In this document: positions 26,112 through 35,412 of the stretch, one piece after another
Position numbering within the stretch: the first letter of the stretch is position 1
How the letters are laid out: each line of letters starts with the position of its first letter
Source: Methylocystis sp. H62
GTDB taxonomy: Bacteria; Pseudomonadota; Alphaproteobacteria; Rhizobiales; Beijerinckiaceae
NCBI RefSeq assembly: GCF_015709515.1
Contig: NZ_JADNQZ010000055.1
Location: 67,650-131,649, forward strand
Length of the DNA stretch: 64,000 nt
Direction of reading: 5' to 3'
The notes under the pieces: generated by a model
What the model was told of the DNA's origin: nothing
The model's input: the letters and a program-made list of their open reading frames with translations, nothing else
The model's database searches: none
Position numbers and translations under genes: made by a program

Positions 26112-26627
26112 TCAGGCGGCGACGCCGCAGCACTTCTTGAATTTCTTGCCGGAGCCGCAAGGACAAGGATCGTTACGGCCCGCCTGCTTGCCCTTCACGA
26201 CGGGCGCGCTCTTGCGATTGGCCTCTTCAAGGAAATACCAGCGGCCATCCTGCGCGTCATGTCGAAACAGCGAGCGCTCCCGATGCGCATAGCGTTCGCC
26301 TTCACTAGAGAAGTGCGCGACGAATTCGACGTAGCCCGTTTCATCGCCCTGCAGCCCCTGTTCCGTCGACAGGATCTCAAGCCCGAGCCATTCCGAGCTG
26401 CGCGACCAATGCGTGATGGCCTTGCGATCGAAATCGTAACGCGACTCCGGCGCTAAGGAGTCGACAAGATAGTCGATGTCACCCAACGCGAAGGCGGTGT
26501 AACGCGAGCGCATGAGCGCTTCAGCGCTTGGCGCCGGCAGTTTCTCTTCGATGTAACGGGCGCAGCAGGCCGCATAGGAAAGCTGTTGCGCGTCCATCGC
26601 GCGGCAGGGACATGTCTGGTCGGTCAT
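26112..26627 (-). CDS. YchJ family protein with SEC-C metal-binding motif
   Basis: The 171-residue protein has an N-terminal CPC-type cysteine cluster ([19 protein letters not shown]). A YchJ-like middle domain follows ([20 protein letters not shown]), and the C-terminus is a SEC-C zinc motif, [23 protein letters not shown] domains bind zinc and can contact nucleic acids or SecB. The function of YchJ is unknown. It lies alone between the stress island and the formate dehydrogenase operon. Confidence 0.88.
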   Translation of the reverse strand: MTDQTCPCRAMDAQQLSYAACCARYIEEKLPAPSAEALMRSRYTAFALGDIDYLVDSLAPESRYDFDRKAITHWSRSSEWLGLEILSTEQGLQGDETGYVEFVAHFSSEGERYAHRERSLFRHDAQDGRWYFLEEANRKSAPVVKGKQAGRNDPCPCGSGKKFKKCCGVAA

Positions 26628-26682
26628 CGCTCAGTCGTAGCAAGAATGATCGCGCGGCTGCGCCTGGGTCTGAGACCTAGGC

Positions 26683-26744
26683 GAGGAATGCGCCGACGTC
26701 CAATAATTTCGCCAATCGGCGGCTTGCGCCGTCGCGCATTCCTC
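26683..26744 (-). terminator. Inverted repeat at the end of the formate dehydrogenase operon
   Basis: GAGGAATGCG (26683-26692) and CGCATTCCTC (26735-26744) are perfect 10-base arms with further imperfect pairing (GCCGACG with CGTCGCG nearby). The right arm overlaps the fdsD stop. There is no T run, so it may act as a weak terminator or as an RNA 3'-end stabiliser. Confidence 0.4.
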
Positions 26745-27015
26745 AGCCGTCGGCGTCGCCTTCGCCGGGACGCAGTTCCGAAGCCACGGCGCCGGCTGGG
26801 GACTTGAGACGCTTCACCGCCTCCATCGCGATCGGATCGAGGCCGGCGCCGCCATGATCGACATGCGCGACGATAGCGTTCCGCATACGCGGGTCCCAGA
26901 ACTTCTTCAAATGATCCGTCATGCTCGCGACGCCTTCGGGATGCTTCTGAGCCACGAAGAACGTGCCGATCTGGTTAGCCATTCTGACGAGCTTATCGAC
27001 CGAATCATGCGACAT
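26743..27015 (-). CDS. fdsD: Formate dehydrogenase delta subunit
   Basis: This 90-residue protein, with DKLVRMANQIGTFFVAQKHP, then HLKKFWDPRMRNAIVAHVDH, is FdsD. FdsD is a small subunit needed for assembly of the soluble NAD-dependent molybdenum formate dehydrogenase. It is the last gene of the operon, overlapping the end of fdhD by 11 bases, as in other fds operons. Confidence 0.92.
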   Translation of the reverse strand: MSHDSVDKLVRMANQIGTFFVAQKHPEGVASMTDHLKKFWDPRMRNAIVAHVDHGGAGLDPIAMEAVKRLKSPAGAVASELRPGEGDADG

Positions 27016-27832
27016 GTGCGGAAACCTGTTCGAGGATGCGTCCTGGATGGGTGAAGACTTCGAAGTCGCGGCCGCGCATGACGGCGACGAGAGTCATGCC
27101 GCAGTGTTGCGCATTGCGCACCGCGAGCGCGGTCGGCGCCGAGACGGCGGCGATGATCGGCGCGCCCATGCGCGCGGCCTTCTGCACGAGTTCGACGGAA
27201 ACCCGGCTCGTCATCAGCACCACGCCTTGCCCGGCGGCGATGGCCTGGCGCGTCAGCGCGCCGGCGAGCTTGTCGAGAGCGTTATGGCGGCCGACGTCCT
27301 CACGCGCGATCAGCGCGCCGGAGACGGGATTCCAGAAGGCCGCGGCGTGGATGGCGCGGGTCTCCTGATTATACATCTGCGCGGCCGGCAGACGGCCCAT
27401 CGCCTCGATCAAGGCGTCGGCGCGCACAGACAGCGCATTGTCGAGCGTCGGCGGAATGCGCGTCGCCGCCTCGAGACTCTCGATGCCGCAAAGACCGCAG
27501 CCGGTCGGTCCCGCCATCGACCGGCGCCGCTCGACATAGGCTTCCTGCCGCCCGCCCTTGAGCCAGGCGCGCAGTTCAATGCCGGCGTCGGAGACGACGA
27601 TCTCGACGTCGCCCGCCTGCTCCGGCGAATCGATCAGCCCCTCCGTGAGCGCGAAGCCGATCGCGAAATCCTCGAGATCCGCCGGCGTCGCCATCATCAC
27701 CGCATGGGTGGAGCCGCCAAAGGTGAAGGCGACCGGCGTCTCTTCGGGGATCACGCGAGAAGAACGCGCCGTCACATCGTGACGGCGCGCCAGGCATTCC
27801 ACCCGTAGCGTCGGCGGCGGCCTCTCCGTCAT
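27005..27832 (-). CDS. fdhD: Formate dehydrogenase accessory sulfurtransferase FdhD
   Basis: The 275-residue FdhD (FdsC) carries sulfur from a cysteine desulfurase to the Mo-bis-PGD cofactor. The persulfide-carrying cysteine loop is visible as GPTGCGLCGIESL. Other family segments are FTFGGSTHAVMMATPADLED, AREDVGRHNALDKL and VLMTSRVSVELVQKAA. Its start overlaps the fdsA stop by 4 bases, so synthesis is coupled to the catalytic subunit it matures. Confidence 0.95.
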   Translation of the reverse strand: MTERPPPTLRVECLARRHDVTARSSRVIPEETPVAFTFGGSTHAVMMATPADLEDFAIGFALTEGLIDSPEQAGDVEIVVSDAGIELRAWLKGGRQEAYVERRRSMAGPTGCGLCGIESLEAATRIPPTLDNALSVRADALIEAMGRLPAAQMYNQETRAIHAAAFWNPVSGALIAREDVGRHNALDKLAGALTRQAIAAGQGVVLMTSRVSVELVQKAARMGAPIIAAVSAPTALAVRNAQHCGMTLVAVMRGRDFEVFTHPGRILEQVSAHVA

Positions 27833-30708
27833 TCCGCCGCGTCGATCGTGCTCGCGATGCGACGGCTCTGCTCCGTCAGCTCGCGATACTGATGCTGCCA
27901 GTCGGTCGGTCCGTTGGTGGTCGAGATCTGCACCGCCGTGACCTTGTATTCAGGACAATTGGTGGCCCAGTCCGAATTGTCGGTCGTGACCACATTGGCC
28001 TGAGTGGTCGGATGGTGGAACGTCGTATAGACGACGCCGGGCGCGACACGATCCGTGATCTTGGCGCGCAAGGTCGTCTCGCCGGCGCGGCTCGCCACCT
28101 TCACCCAGTCGCCCTCGCGCACGCCGCGATCTTCTGCGTCATGCGGGTGGATCTCAAGGACGTCCTCGGGATGCCACTGGCTGTTCTCGGTGCGTCGCGT
28201 CTGCGCGCCGACATTGTATTGCGACAGGATGCGACCGGTGGTGAGCAGCAACGGGAACCGCGGCCCCACCTTCTCCTCGGTCGGCACATATTCGGTGATG
28301 ACGAATTTGCCCTTGCCGCGCGCAAAGCCGTTGATGTGCATGATCGGCATGCCCTCAGGCGAGTCGTCATTGACCGGCCACTGCAGCGAACCGGCCTCGG
28401 CGAGATGCTTGAACGACACGCCGGCGAAGGACGGCGTCAGCCGCGCGATCTCGTCCATGATCTCGCTGGCGTTGGCGTAGTTCCAATTGAGTCCCAGCTT
28501 GTTGGCCAGCAACTGGGTGACTTCCCAGTCGGCGTAGCCATTCTTCGGCGACATCACCTTGGTGACGCGCTGGATGCGGCGCTCGGCGTTGGTGAAGGTG
28601 CCGTCCTTCTCGAGGAAGGTCGCGCCCGGCAGGAAGACATGCGCGTAATTCGCCGTCTCGACCAGGAAGAGATCCTGCACGATGACGATGTCCATATTCG
28701 CCAGCGCGCGCGACACATGGCGCGTATCGGGGTCGGACTGCAGAATGTCCTCGCCCTGGACATAAAGCCCCTTGAACGTGCCTTCGACCGCCGCGTCGAA
28801 CATGTTGGGGATGCGCAGGCCCGGCTCCGGATCGAGCGAAACGCCCCAATCCTTCTCGAACGCCTGGCGCGCCGCATCGTTGGAGATGTGGCGATAGCCC
28901 GGCAGCTCGTGCGGGAACGAGCCCATGTCGCAGGAGCCCTGCACATTGTTCTGACCGCGCAGCGGGTTCACGCCGACGCCGCGGCGGCCGAGATTGCCGG
29001 TCGCCATAGCGAGATTGGCGATGCCCATGACGGTGGTGGAGCCTTGGCTATGCTCCGTCACGCCAAGGCCGTAGTAAATCGCCCCATTGCCGCCGGTGGC
29101 GTAGAGACGCGCGGCGCCGCGAATGTCGGCGGCCGGCACGCCCAGCACGCTTTCAAGCGCCTCGGGGCTGTAGCGGTCGTCGGCGACGAAGGCGGCCCAG
29201 TCCTGATATTCGTCCCAGTCGCAACGCGCCTTCACGAAATCCAGATTGGCGAGATTTTCTGTCACGATCACATGCGCCAGCGCCGTGACCATCGCGACAT
29301 TGGTGCCCGGCTTGAGCGGAAGGTGATAGTCGGCCTCGACATGAGGCGAGCGCACGAGGTCGATGCGGCGCGGATCGATGACGATCAGCTTGGCGCCCTC
29401 GCGCAGGCGCTTCTTCATGCGCGAACCGAACACCGGATGCGCGTCGGTCGGATTTGCGCCGATGACCAGAATGACGTCGGCGTCGTCGACCGAGTCGAAA
29501 TCCTGCGTGCCGGCGGAAGTGCCGAAGGCCTGCGCCAGTCCGTAACCCGTCGGCGAATGGCAGACGCGCGCGCAGGTGTCGGTGTTGTTGTTGAGGAAAC
29601 CTTGTCGCGCGAGCTTCTGAACTAGGTAGCTTTCCTCATTGGTGCAGCGCGACGAGGTGATCACGCCGACGGCGTTCTTGCCGTATTTCTCCTGCGCCGC
29701 CTTCAGCCGGTCGGCGGCGAAGCCGACCGCTTCGTCCCACGAGACGACGCGCCAGGGCTGGTCGATCGATTCGCGGATCATCGGATCAAGAACTCGGTCG
29801 CCGTGATGGGCGTAGCCATAGGCGAAGCGGCCCTTGACGCAGCTGTGGCCGTGGTTGGCCTTGCCGTCCTTCCAGGGAACCATGCGGACGACTTCCTCGC
29901 CGCGCATCTCCGCCTTGAAGGTGCAACCGACGCCGCAATAGGCGCAGGTGGTGACTTCGGAATGCTCGGGCTGACCGACGGCGACCACGGCCTTCTCGAT
30001 CAGCGTCGCGGTCGGACAGGCCTGAACGCAGGCGCCGCAGGACACGCATTCCGACTCCATGAAGGCTTCGTCCATGCCGGCGGAAACGCGCGATTCGAAA
30101 CCGCGGCCCGATATCGTCAACGCGAAGGTGCCCTGCACTTCCTCGCAAGCGCGCACGCAGCGGTTACAGACGATGCATTTCGACGAGTCGAAGGTGAAAT
30201 AGGGGTTCGATTCGTCCTTCGGCTTCCAGTCGAAATTCACTTCGCCATTGTTGCGGGCGAACACGTGATTGGCGCCGTCATAGCCATAGCGGACGTCGCG
30301 CAGGCCCACGGCGCCGGCCATGTCCTGCAGTTCGCAGTCGCCGTTGGCCGCGCAGGTCAGACAGTCGAGCGGGTGGTCGGAAATATACAGCTCCATCACG
30401 CCGCGGCGGATCGCCGCAAGGCGCGGGGTCTGCGTCTTGACGGAGATGCCCGGCGCGACCGGCGTCGTGCAGGAGGCCGGGGTGCCGTTGCGGCCTTCGA
30501 CCTCAATGACGCAGAGCCGGCAGGAGCCGAACGCCTTGATGCTGTCGGTGGCGCAGAGCTTCGGGATCTCGGTGCCAACCTCCATCGCCGCGCGCATGAT
30601 CGACGTGCCCTCGGGCACGGTGACGCTCTTCCCGTCAATGGTCAGCGTGACCGATTTTACGGACAGGGATTCGGGCGTGCCGTAATCGATTTCTTTGATA
30701 AGCGTCAT
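27829..30708 (-). CDS. fdsA: NAD-dependent formate dehydrogenase alpha (catalytic) subunit
   Basis: The 959-residue FdsA oxidises formate to CO2 at a Mo-bis-PGD centre. N-terminal [2Fe-2S] cysteines are in SFGSCRLCVIEVEG-like sequence (about residue 50), then the His-Cys cluster in DCLTCAANGDCELQ. Two ferredoxin-type clusters are CIVCNRCVRACEEV and CVSCGACVQACPT, and CAYCGVGCTFKAE begins the molybdopterin domain. The Mo ligand Cys is in TCARVCHSPTGYG, so this is a Cys and not a selenocysteine enzyme. ATG 30708 is chosen for its GAGG 8 bases upstream. It reduces NAD+ through FdsB/FdsG, a main source of NADH in C1 growth. Confidence 0.96.
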   Translation of the reverse strand: MTLIKEIDYGTPESLSVKSVTLTIDGKSVTVPEGTSIMRAAMEVGTEIPKLCATDSIKAFGSCRLCVIEVEGRNGTPASCTTPVAPGISVKTQTPRLAAIRRGVMELYISDHPLDCLTCAANGDCELQDMAGAVGLRDVRYGYDGANHVFARNNGEVNFDWKPKDESNPYFTFDSSKCIVCNRCVRACEEVQGTFALTISGRGFESRVSAGMDEAFMESECVSCGACVQACPTATLIEKAVVAVGQPEHSEVTTCAYCGVGCTFKAEMRGEEVVRMVPWKDGKANHGHSCVKGRFAYGYAHHGDRVLDPMIRESIDQPWRVVSWDEAVGFAADRLKAAQEKYGKNAVGVITSSRCTNEESYLVQKLARQGFLNNNTDTCARVCHSPTGYGLAQAFGTSAGTQDFDSVDDADVILVIGANPTDAHPVFGSRMKKRLREGAKLIVIDPRRIDLVRSPHVEADYHLPLKPGTNVAMVTALAHVIVTENLANLDFVKARCDWDEYQDWAAFVADDRYSPEALESVLGVPAADIRGAARLYATGGNGAIYYGLGVTEHSQGSTTVMGIANLAMATGNLGRRGVGVNPLRGQNNVQGSCDMGSFPHELPGYRHISNDAARQAFEKDWGVSLDPEPGLRIPNMFDAAVEGTFKGLYVQGEDILQSDPDTRHVSRALANMDIVIVQDLFLVETANYAHVFLPGATFLEKDGTFTNAERRIQRVTKVMSPKNGYADWEVTQLLANKLGLNWNYANASEIMDEIARLTPSFAGVSFKHLAEAGSLQWPVNDDSPEGMPIMHINGFARGKGKFVITEYVPTEEKVGPRFPLLLTTGRILSQYNVGAQTRRTENSQWHPEDVLEIHPHDAEDRGVREGDWVKVASRAGETTLRAKITDRVAPGVVYTTFHHPTTQANVVTTDNSDWATNCPEYKVTAVQISTTNGPTDWQHQYRELTEQSRRIASTIDAAE

Positions 30709-30718
30709 GGCGGCTACC

Positions 30719-32269
30719 TCACTCGGCGGCTTCAAGGGCCGGCTTGCGGAAGTCCTCGGGAAAATGTCGAAGCGCGCTCTCGACCGGATACGGCGCAAAG
30801 CCGCCCAATGCACAGAGCGAGCCAAACTTCATCGTGTGGCAGAGATCCTTGAGGAGCTCGATATTCGCATCGACGTCCATGCCGTTGCGTATCTTGTCGA
30901 TGGTCTCGACGCCGCGCGTCGATCCGAGCCGGCACGGCGTGCACTTGCCGCAACTTTCGATGGCGCAGAACTCCATGCCGAAGCGCGCCATCCAGGCCAT
31001 GTCGACGGTGTCGTCGAAAACCACGAGACCGCCGTGACCGATGAGACTGTCCTTGGCCGCGAAGGCTTCATAGTCGATCGGAAGGTCGAAAAGCGACACG
31101 GGCACATAGGCGCCGAGCGGGCCGCCGACCTGAACCGCCCGGACGGGACGACCGGAGCGGGTGCCGCCGCCAATCTCGTTGACGACTGTGCCGAGCGGAA
31201 TGCCGAAGTCCGTCTCGAAGAGGCCGCCATATTTGACGTTGCCGGCGATCTGCAGCGGCATCGTGCCGCGCGAGCGGCCAACGCCGAGATCGGCGTAATG
31301 CTTCGCGCCCTTCTCCATGATCATCGGGATGGTGGCCATGGACAGCACATTGTTGATGACCGTCGGCTTGCCGAAGAGCCCGACATGCGCCGGCAGCGGC
31401 GGCTTGGCGCGCACGATGCCGCGCTTGCCCTCGAGAGATTCGAGCAGCGAGGTCTCCTCGCCGCAAACATAAGCGCCGGCCCCGATGCGCAGTTCGACGT
31501 CGAAGTCGAAACCCGAGCCCCTGATGTTCTTGCCGAGCCAGCCCGCCTCAAGCGCCTTCTCGATCGCCGCCTGAAAGACCTTGGCGACGATCGGATATTC
31601 GGAACGCAGATAGATATAGCCCTTGGAGGCGCCGACGGCGTATCCGCAAATGAGCATGCCTTCGATCAGCGAGAGCGGATCGCCCTCCATGATCATGCGG
31701 TCGGCGAAAGTGCCGGAGTCGCCCTCGTCGGCGTTGACGACGACATATTTTTGGCCCGGCGGACAGTCCGCGACCGTCTTCCATTTGATGCCTGTCGGAA
31801 AGCCCGCGCCGCCGCGGCCGCGCAGGCCCGACTTGGTGACCTCTTCGACGACGGCCACGGGCCCGATCTCGAAGGCGCGCTTGAGGCCCTTGAATCCCTC
31901 ATGCGCCTCATATTCGGGGACCGACAGCGGATCGATGACGCCGCAACGAACGAAGGTGACGCGGTTCTGCTTCTTCATCCAGGGATGTTCGTCGACGATC
32001 CCGATGTTCAGCAGATGCGCGCCGCCGGCAAGGAACCCGGCGTCAAACAGCGACGCGACGTCCTTGACCTTCGCCGGCCCATAACCGACACGGCCCGCGG
32101 GAGTCTCCACCTCGATCAGGGGCTCGAGCCAGAGCATTCCACGCGAGCCGTTTCTCACGATCTCGACTGTTTCGCCGCGGGCTGCGGCCTCTTGCGCCAC
32201 GGCGGCGGCCAGTCTGTCGGCGCCCATCGCGACGGCGGCCATGTCCAGCGGGATGTAAATCTTCACCAT
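30719..32269 (-). CDS. fdsB: NAD-dependent formate dehydrogenase beta (flavin) subunit
   Basis: The 516-residue FdsB is NuoF-like. It has the FMN/NADH-binding loop GLRGRGGAGFPTGIKWK, then YVVVNADEGDSGTFADR and IGAGAYVCGEETSLLESLEG, and the [4Fe-4S] motif ESCGKCTPCRLGS. The N-terminal about 120 residues form the thioredoxin-like part fused in this subunit. It passes electrons to NAD+. Its start codon overlaps the last base of the fdsG stop. Confidence 0.96.
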   Translation of the reverse strand: MVKIYIPLDMAAVAMGADRLAAAVAQEAAARGETVEIVRNGSRGMLWLEPLIEVETPAGRVGYGPAKVKDVASLFDAGFLAGGAHLLNIGIVDEHPWMKKQNRVTFVRCGVIDPLSVPEYEAHEGFKGLKRAFEIGPVAVVEEVTKSGLRGRGGAGFPTGIKWKTVADCPPGQKYVVVNADEGDSGTFADRMIMEGDPLSLIEGMLICGYAVGASKGYIYLRSEYPIVAKVFQAAIEKALEAGWLGKNIRGSGFDFDVELRIGAGAYVCGEETSLLESLEGKRGIVRAKPPLPAHVGLFGKPTVINNVLSMATIPMIMEKGAKHYADLGVGRSRGTMPLQIAGNVKYGGLFETDFGIPLGTVVNEIGGGTRSGRPVRAVQVGGPLGAYVPVSLFDLPIDYEAFAAKDSLIGHGGLVVFDDTVDMAWMARFGMEFCAIESCGKCTPCRLGSTRGVETIDKIRNGMDVDANIELLKDLCHTMKFGSLCALGGFAPYPVESALRHFPEDFRKPALEAAE

Positions 32270-32742
32270 CAGTCGCGCGCCTCCGCGGCGATTTCGTCAA
32301 GCATTTCAGCGTCGACGCGGCCGATCGGCTCGCCGTCGTAAAGCGCTGAAGGGCTGTGGGCGCAAAGTCCCAAACAATACACCGCCTCGACCGACAGGGC
32401 GCCGTCCGGCGTCGTCCCGCCCCAGTCGAGCTTCAACTTGTCGAGAAACGCCCGCGCCTGTCGCTCCGCGCCCATCGACTGGCACGATTCCGCCCGGCAG
32501 ATCTTGAGCGTGTGGCGTCCGTGGGGGGCGCGATGGAAATCATGGTAAAAGGTCACGACGCCATGCATTTCGGCGCGCGAAATATTAAGCGCCTCGGCCA
32601 TTTCCTTGACGGCGGCATCGGGCACATAGCCGAATTCTTTTTGTAGCGCGTGCAGAATTGGCATCGCGGGTCCCTCAAGACCCATATGGGCGGCGATGAT
32701 CTCCCGCGCGCGCTCGTCGCTATACTGAGCAGCGCCAGACAT
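32269..32742 (-). CDS. fdsG: NAD-dependent formate dehydrogenase gamma subunit
   Basis: The 157-residue FdsG is NuoE-like with a thioredoxin-fold [2Fe-2S] centre. The cysteines are in ICRAESCQSMGAE and YCLGLCAHSPSALYDG, preceded by ILHALQKEFGYVPDAAV and MHGVVTFYHDFHRAP. ATG 32742 is chosen over an upstream in-frame ATG (32772) because AGGGAAG lies 4 to 5 bases upstream. It is the first structural gene, about 125 bases downstream of the LysR regulator gene. Confidence 0.94.
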   Translation of the reverse strand: MSGAAQYSDERAREIIAAHMGLEGPAMPILHALQKEFGYVPDAAVKEMAEALNISRAEMHGVVTFYHDFHRAPHGRHTLKICRAESCQSMGAERQARAFLDKLKLDWGGTTPDGALSVEAVYCLGLCAHSPSALYDGEPIGRVDAEMLDEIAAEARD

Positions 32743-32867
32743 TTCTTCCCTTTCAGTCTGGACGTTGCGCATATGCGGTCGTCCTATTTAGACTAATTCC
32801 GAGAACAGTGCCGGAAATCCAAGGCGCGATCAATAGCGACCATCCGTTGTGCGATAGGGCGAACCTA

Positions 32868-33767
32868 TCAAGCGTCGAGCGTGTGGCTTCCGGCAAGCTT
32901 CTTGGCCTCCGAGACCAAGGCGGCGACCAGCGGAATCACCGGTTCGCGCTGCGGCGCAACAAGGCCGATCTCATGCACAGCCTCCGGCTCGACGATGGGG
33001 ATGGAGCGCAACGGCGCCGCCACGTTTAGGGTCTTCGCGAGCTTCTCCGGCAGCACCGTCGCCCATCGGCCGGATCTCACATGGTCGAACAGCAAGATGA
33101 CGTCGTTCGACTCGAGAATCGGCACCGGCTCGGACCCGCCCTTGCGCATGAGCTGCTCGACGATGCGACGATTTTGCATGTCCGGCGTCAACAGGCAGAG
33201 GTCGATCCGCCCGACTTCGGCCCATGTCACACGGTCGCGGCTCCCGAGCGGATTGCCGGCGAAGGTCAGTAGCCGATAGCGTTCGGAGCAGAGCGGCACC
33301 GTGCGCACCCGGCCAAGCGGCTCATTGTCGAGATAAGTGATGCCGGCGTCGATCTCAAGATTGTCGAGCATGGTCAGCACCTCGCTCGACGACGCGGAAA
33401 CGACGGAAAAGCGCACGCCCGGATGCTTCTCGCGATAGGGCGTCGTCAGCGCCGACACGATGCCAAGCGCCGTCGGGATGACGGCGATCTTGAGCTGACC
33501 GGTAAGACCTTCCTTGAGCGCGCGAACTTCCTGGCGCATCGCGCGCGCATCGCCGACGATGCGCTTCGCCCAGTCGAGCACCCGCTCGCCCTCGGCGGTG
33601 AGGCCGTGGAAGCGCGAAGAACGGTTGACGAGCAACACGCCGAGCGAATCTTCGAGCTGCTTGACGCCGGCCGAGAGCGTGGGCTGGGTGACGCCGCAAA
33701 CCTCCGCCGCACGCGAAAAGCTCTTCTCTTTTGCGACGGCGATCAGGAATTCAAGCTTGTCGATCAC
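32868..33767 (-). CDS. LysR family regulator, likely of the formate dehydrogenase operon
   Basis: This protein has an N-terminal LysR winged helix (KLEFLIAVAKEKSFSRAAEV, then CGVTQPTLSAGVKQLEDSLG) and a type 2 periplasmic-binding-like effector domain. It lies upstream of fdsG in the same direction, where FdsR is found in other fds operons. The start is uncertain: GTG 33767 gives the family's usual N-terminus (VIDKLEFL), while the frame stays open to 33893. The 125-base gap before fdsG is the probable binding region; formate or another C1 signal is the likely ligand (inference). Confidence 0.85.
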   Translation of the reverse strand: MIDKLEFLIAVAKEKSFSRAAEVCGVTQPTLSAGVKQLEDSLGVLLVNRSSRFHGLTAEGERVLDWAKRIVGDARAMRQEVRALKEGLTGQLKIAVIPTALGIVSALTTPYREKHPGVRFSVVSASSSEVLTMLDNLEIDAGITYLDNEPLGRVRTVPLCSERYRLLTFAGNPLGSRDRVTWAEVGRIDLCLLTPDMQNRRIVEQLMRKGGSEPVPILESNDVILLFDHVRSGRWATVLPEKLAKTLNVAAPLRSIPIVEPEAVHEIGLVAPQREPVIPLVAALVSEAKKLAGSHTLDA

Positions 33768-34011
33768 GACCTGGTCCACAATCGGGTCGCCAAGACACAG
33801 CGGCCAGGGCGTCACTGGCGCTTTCGTCAACCCGCACAGCCGGCACATTAGCATATCCGCCCAGGCCGCGCCGAAATTTCGAAACGAATCCAAATCGCTC
33901 GCGCGCCACTAGGCAATTTGCCCGATCCGGGCCTAAGCGCATGATGCGCGTTGGACCTCGTTTCGATTCCTGCTCTACTGAGCGACGGGTTTTTCTTCGA
34001 GGAATACGCCA

Positions 34012-35412
34012 ATGCGGTTGATCGTTCGGCTCGTCTTGCAGCTTGTCGGCATCACGCTCATCTGCCTTACGCTGACCGCGGGCTGGGTGATGGTCGACGC
34101 ACACCGCGCAATCGAAACGGAAGCGGCGACGTCCGCCGAGCGCGTGGCGCACCACCTCGAAAATCTCTACTGGCAGGCCATCCTCTGGCGTGGCAGCATG
34201 CGGCGCGACAAGATTTTGCCCGTTCCCGACTGGGAGTCGCTTTCGACCTTGAAGCTCGTTTCGCCGGGCGTCTGCATCAGCTATGCGCCGGGCGACGAAG
34301 AGCCGCGGACCCTTTGCAGCCAGCTCGAGGGCGTCGGCTCCGCCGCGCCGACATGGTTTGCGGCGGCCTATGAGCGGATATTCGGCGCACATGCGCCGAT
34401 CGTCCGGCCTTTGACCGTGCGGCAGCCGGAAACCGGCGCAATACTCGTCAGGGCGGACGCCGGCGCCGCCATCCGACAGGCCTGGCGGCAGATCTCGGTC
34501 ATCGTCGGCGTTGCGGCCTCCATGGCGATCTGCATGTGCCTCTTGGCGGCCGTCGCCATCGTCCATGCGCTGGCGCCGACCCGAGCCATCGTCTGCGGGC
34601 TGCGCCAGTTGGAGCAAGGGAATTACGCGAGCCGGCTCAAGGCGCTGACGAAGGGCGAGTTCGGCCTGATCGCGCGCGCGGTCAACGACCTGGCCGAACG
34701 GCTGGCGCGGACGACGGCGGAACGCGCCGCGCTCACGAAGCGGCTGTTCGAAGTCCAGGAGGAGGAACGCCGCGCCCTCGCCCGCGACCTTCACGATGAA
34801 TTCGGCCAGTGCCTGACGGCGACCCTCGCCTTCGCCGGCTCGATCGAGACGGCGGCGGCCCGGATTGATCCCGGCGTCGCCGAGGACGCCCGTTCGATCG
34901 CGCGCGTCGCCAAGCGCATGATGACCACCCTGCGCGACGCGCTTGCCCGGCTGCGCTCGCAAGACCTCGATGAACTTGGGCTCGAAGCCTGTCTCGTTCA
35001 GCTCGCGGCGAGCTGGAACGCCAAAGCGGAACGAAAGGCGCTCATCCACCTGCGGCTCACGGGCGACCTCGCCGACCTGCCGCAGACGATTTCGACGAGC
35101 CTCTATCGGATCGCGCAAGAGTGCCTGACCAACGCCATGCGGCACGGCGACTCGAAAAACGTCTATCTGCGCGTCGAGCGCGCGGCGTCAGACGACGGGC
35201 TCGTCGCACTGACGGTCGAGGATGACGGCGGCGGCGACGCCTCCCGCCTCGCCGCAGCCTCCGGCCACGGCATTCTCGGAATTCGCGAGCGCATCGCGGC
35301 TTTTGGCGGAAGTCTGTCGATCAGCGACGCCACAAAAGGCGTGCGCGTCGTCGCGCGCATTCCGCTTATCGCCTTCGACAACGGGCCGATGAAAGGTCTG
35401 GCGCCCGCATGA
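34012..35412 (+). CDS. Sensor histidine kinase, HisKA_3 (NarX/FlhS-like)
   Basis: The 466-residue membrane kinase has an N-terminal membrane segment (VLQLVGITLICLTLTAGWVM). A periplasmic region of about 130 residues, a second segment (ISVIVGVAASMAICMCLLAA) and a HAMP-like linker follow. The HisKA_3 box is LARDLHDEFGQCLTATLAF with phospho-acceptor H261, and the ATPase domain has RIAQECLTNAMRHG and GHGILGIRERIAAFGG. GAGGA lies 8 bases before ATG. It overlaps the response-regulator gene by 4 bases. The pair and the following DUF3280 gene resemble the FlhS/FlhR (MoxY/MoxX) systems that control methanol and formaldehyde oxidation in methylotrophs, which is inference. Confidence 0.88.
   Translation: MRLIVRLVLQLVGITLICLTLTAGWVMVDAHRAIETEAATSAERVAHHLENLYWQAILWRGSMRRDKILPVPDWESLSTLKLVSPGVCISYAPGDEEPRTLCSQLEGVGSAAPTWFAAAYERIFGAHAPIVRPLTVRQPETGAILVRADAGAAIRQAWRQISVIVGVAASMAICMCLLAAVAIVHALAPTRAIVCGLRQLEQGNYASRLKALTKGEFGLIARAVNDLAERLARTTAERAALTKRLFEVQEEERRALARDLHDEFGQCLTATLAFAGSIETAAARIDPGVAEDARSIARVAKRMMTTLRDALARLRSQDLDELGLEACLVQLAASWNAKAERKALIHLRLTGDLADLPQTISTSLYRIAQECLTNAMRHGDSKNVYLRVERAASDDGLVALTVEDDGGGDASRLAAASGHGILGIRERIAAFGGSLSISDATKGVRVVARIPLIAFDNGPMKGLAPA

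Noticed and set aside
30695-32341. A 548-codon open frame antisense to fdsB
   Set aside because: It is a shadow of fdsB caused by third-position GC; there are no domain motifs and no RBS.
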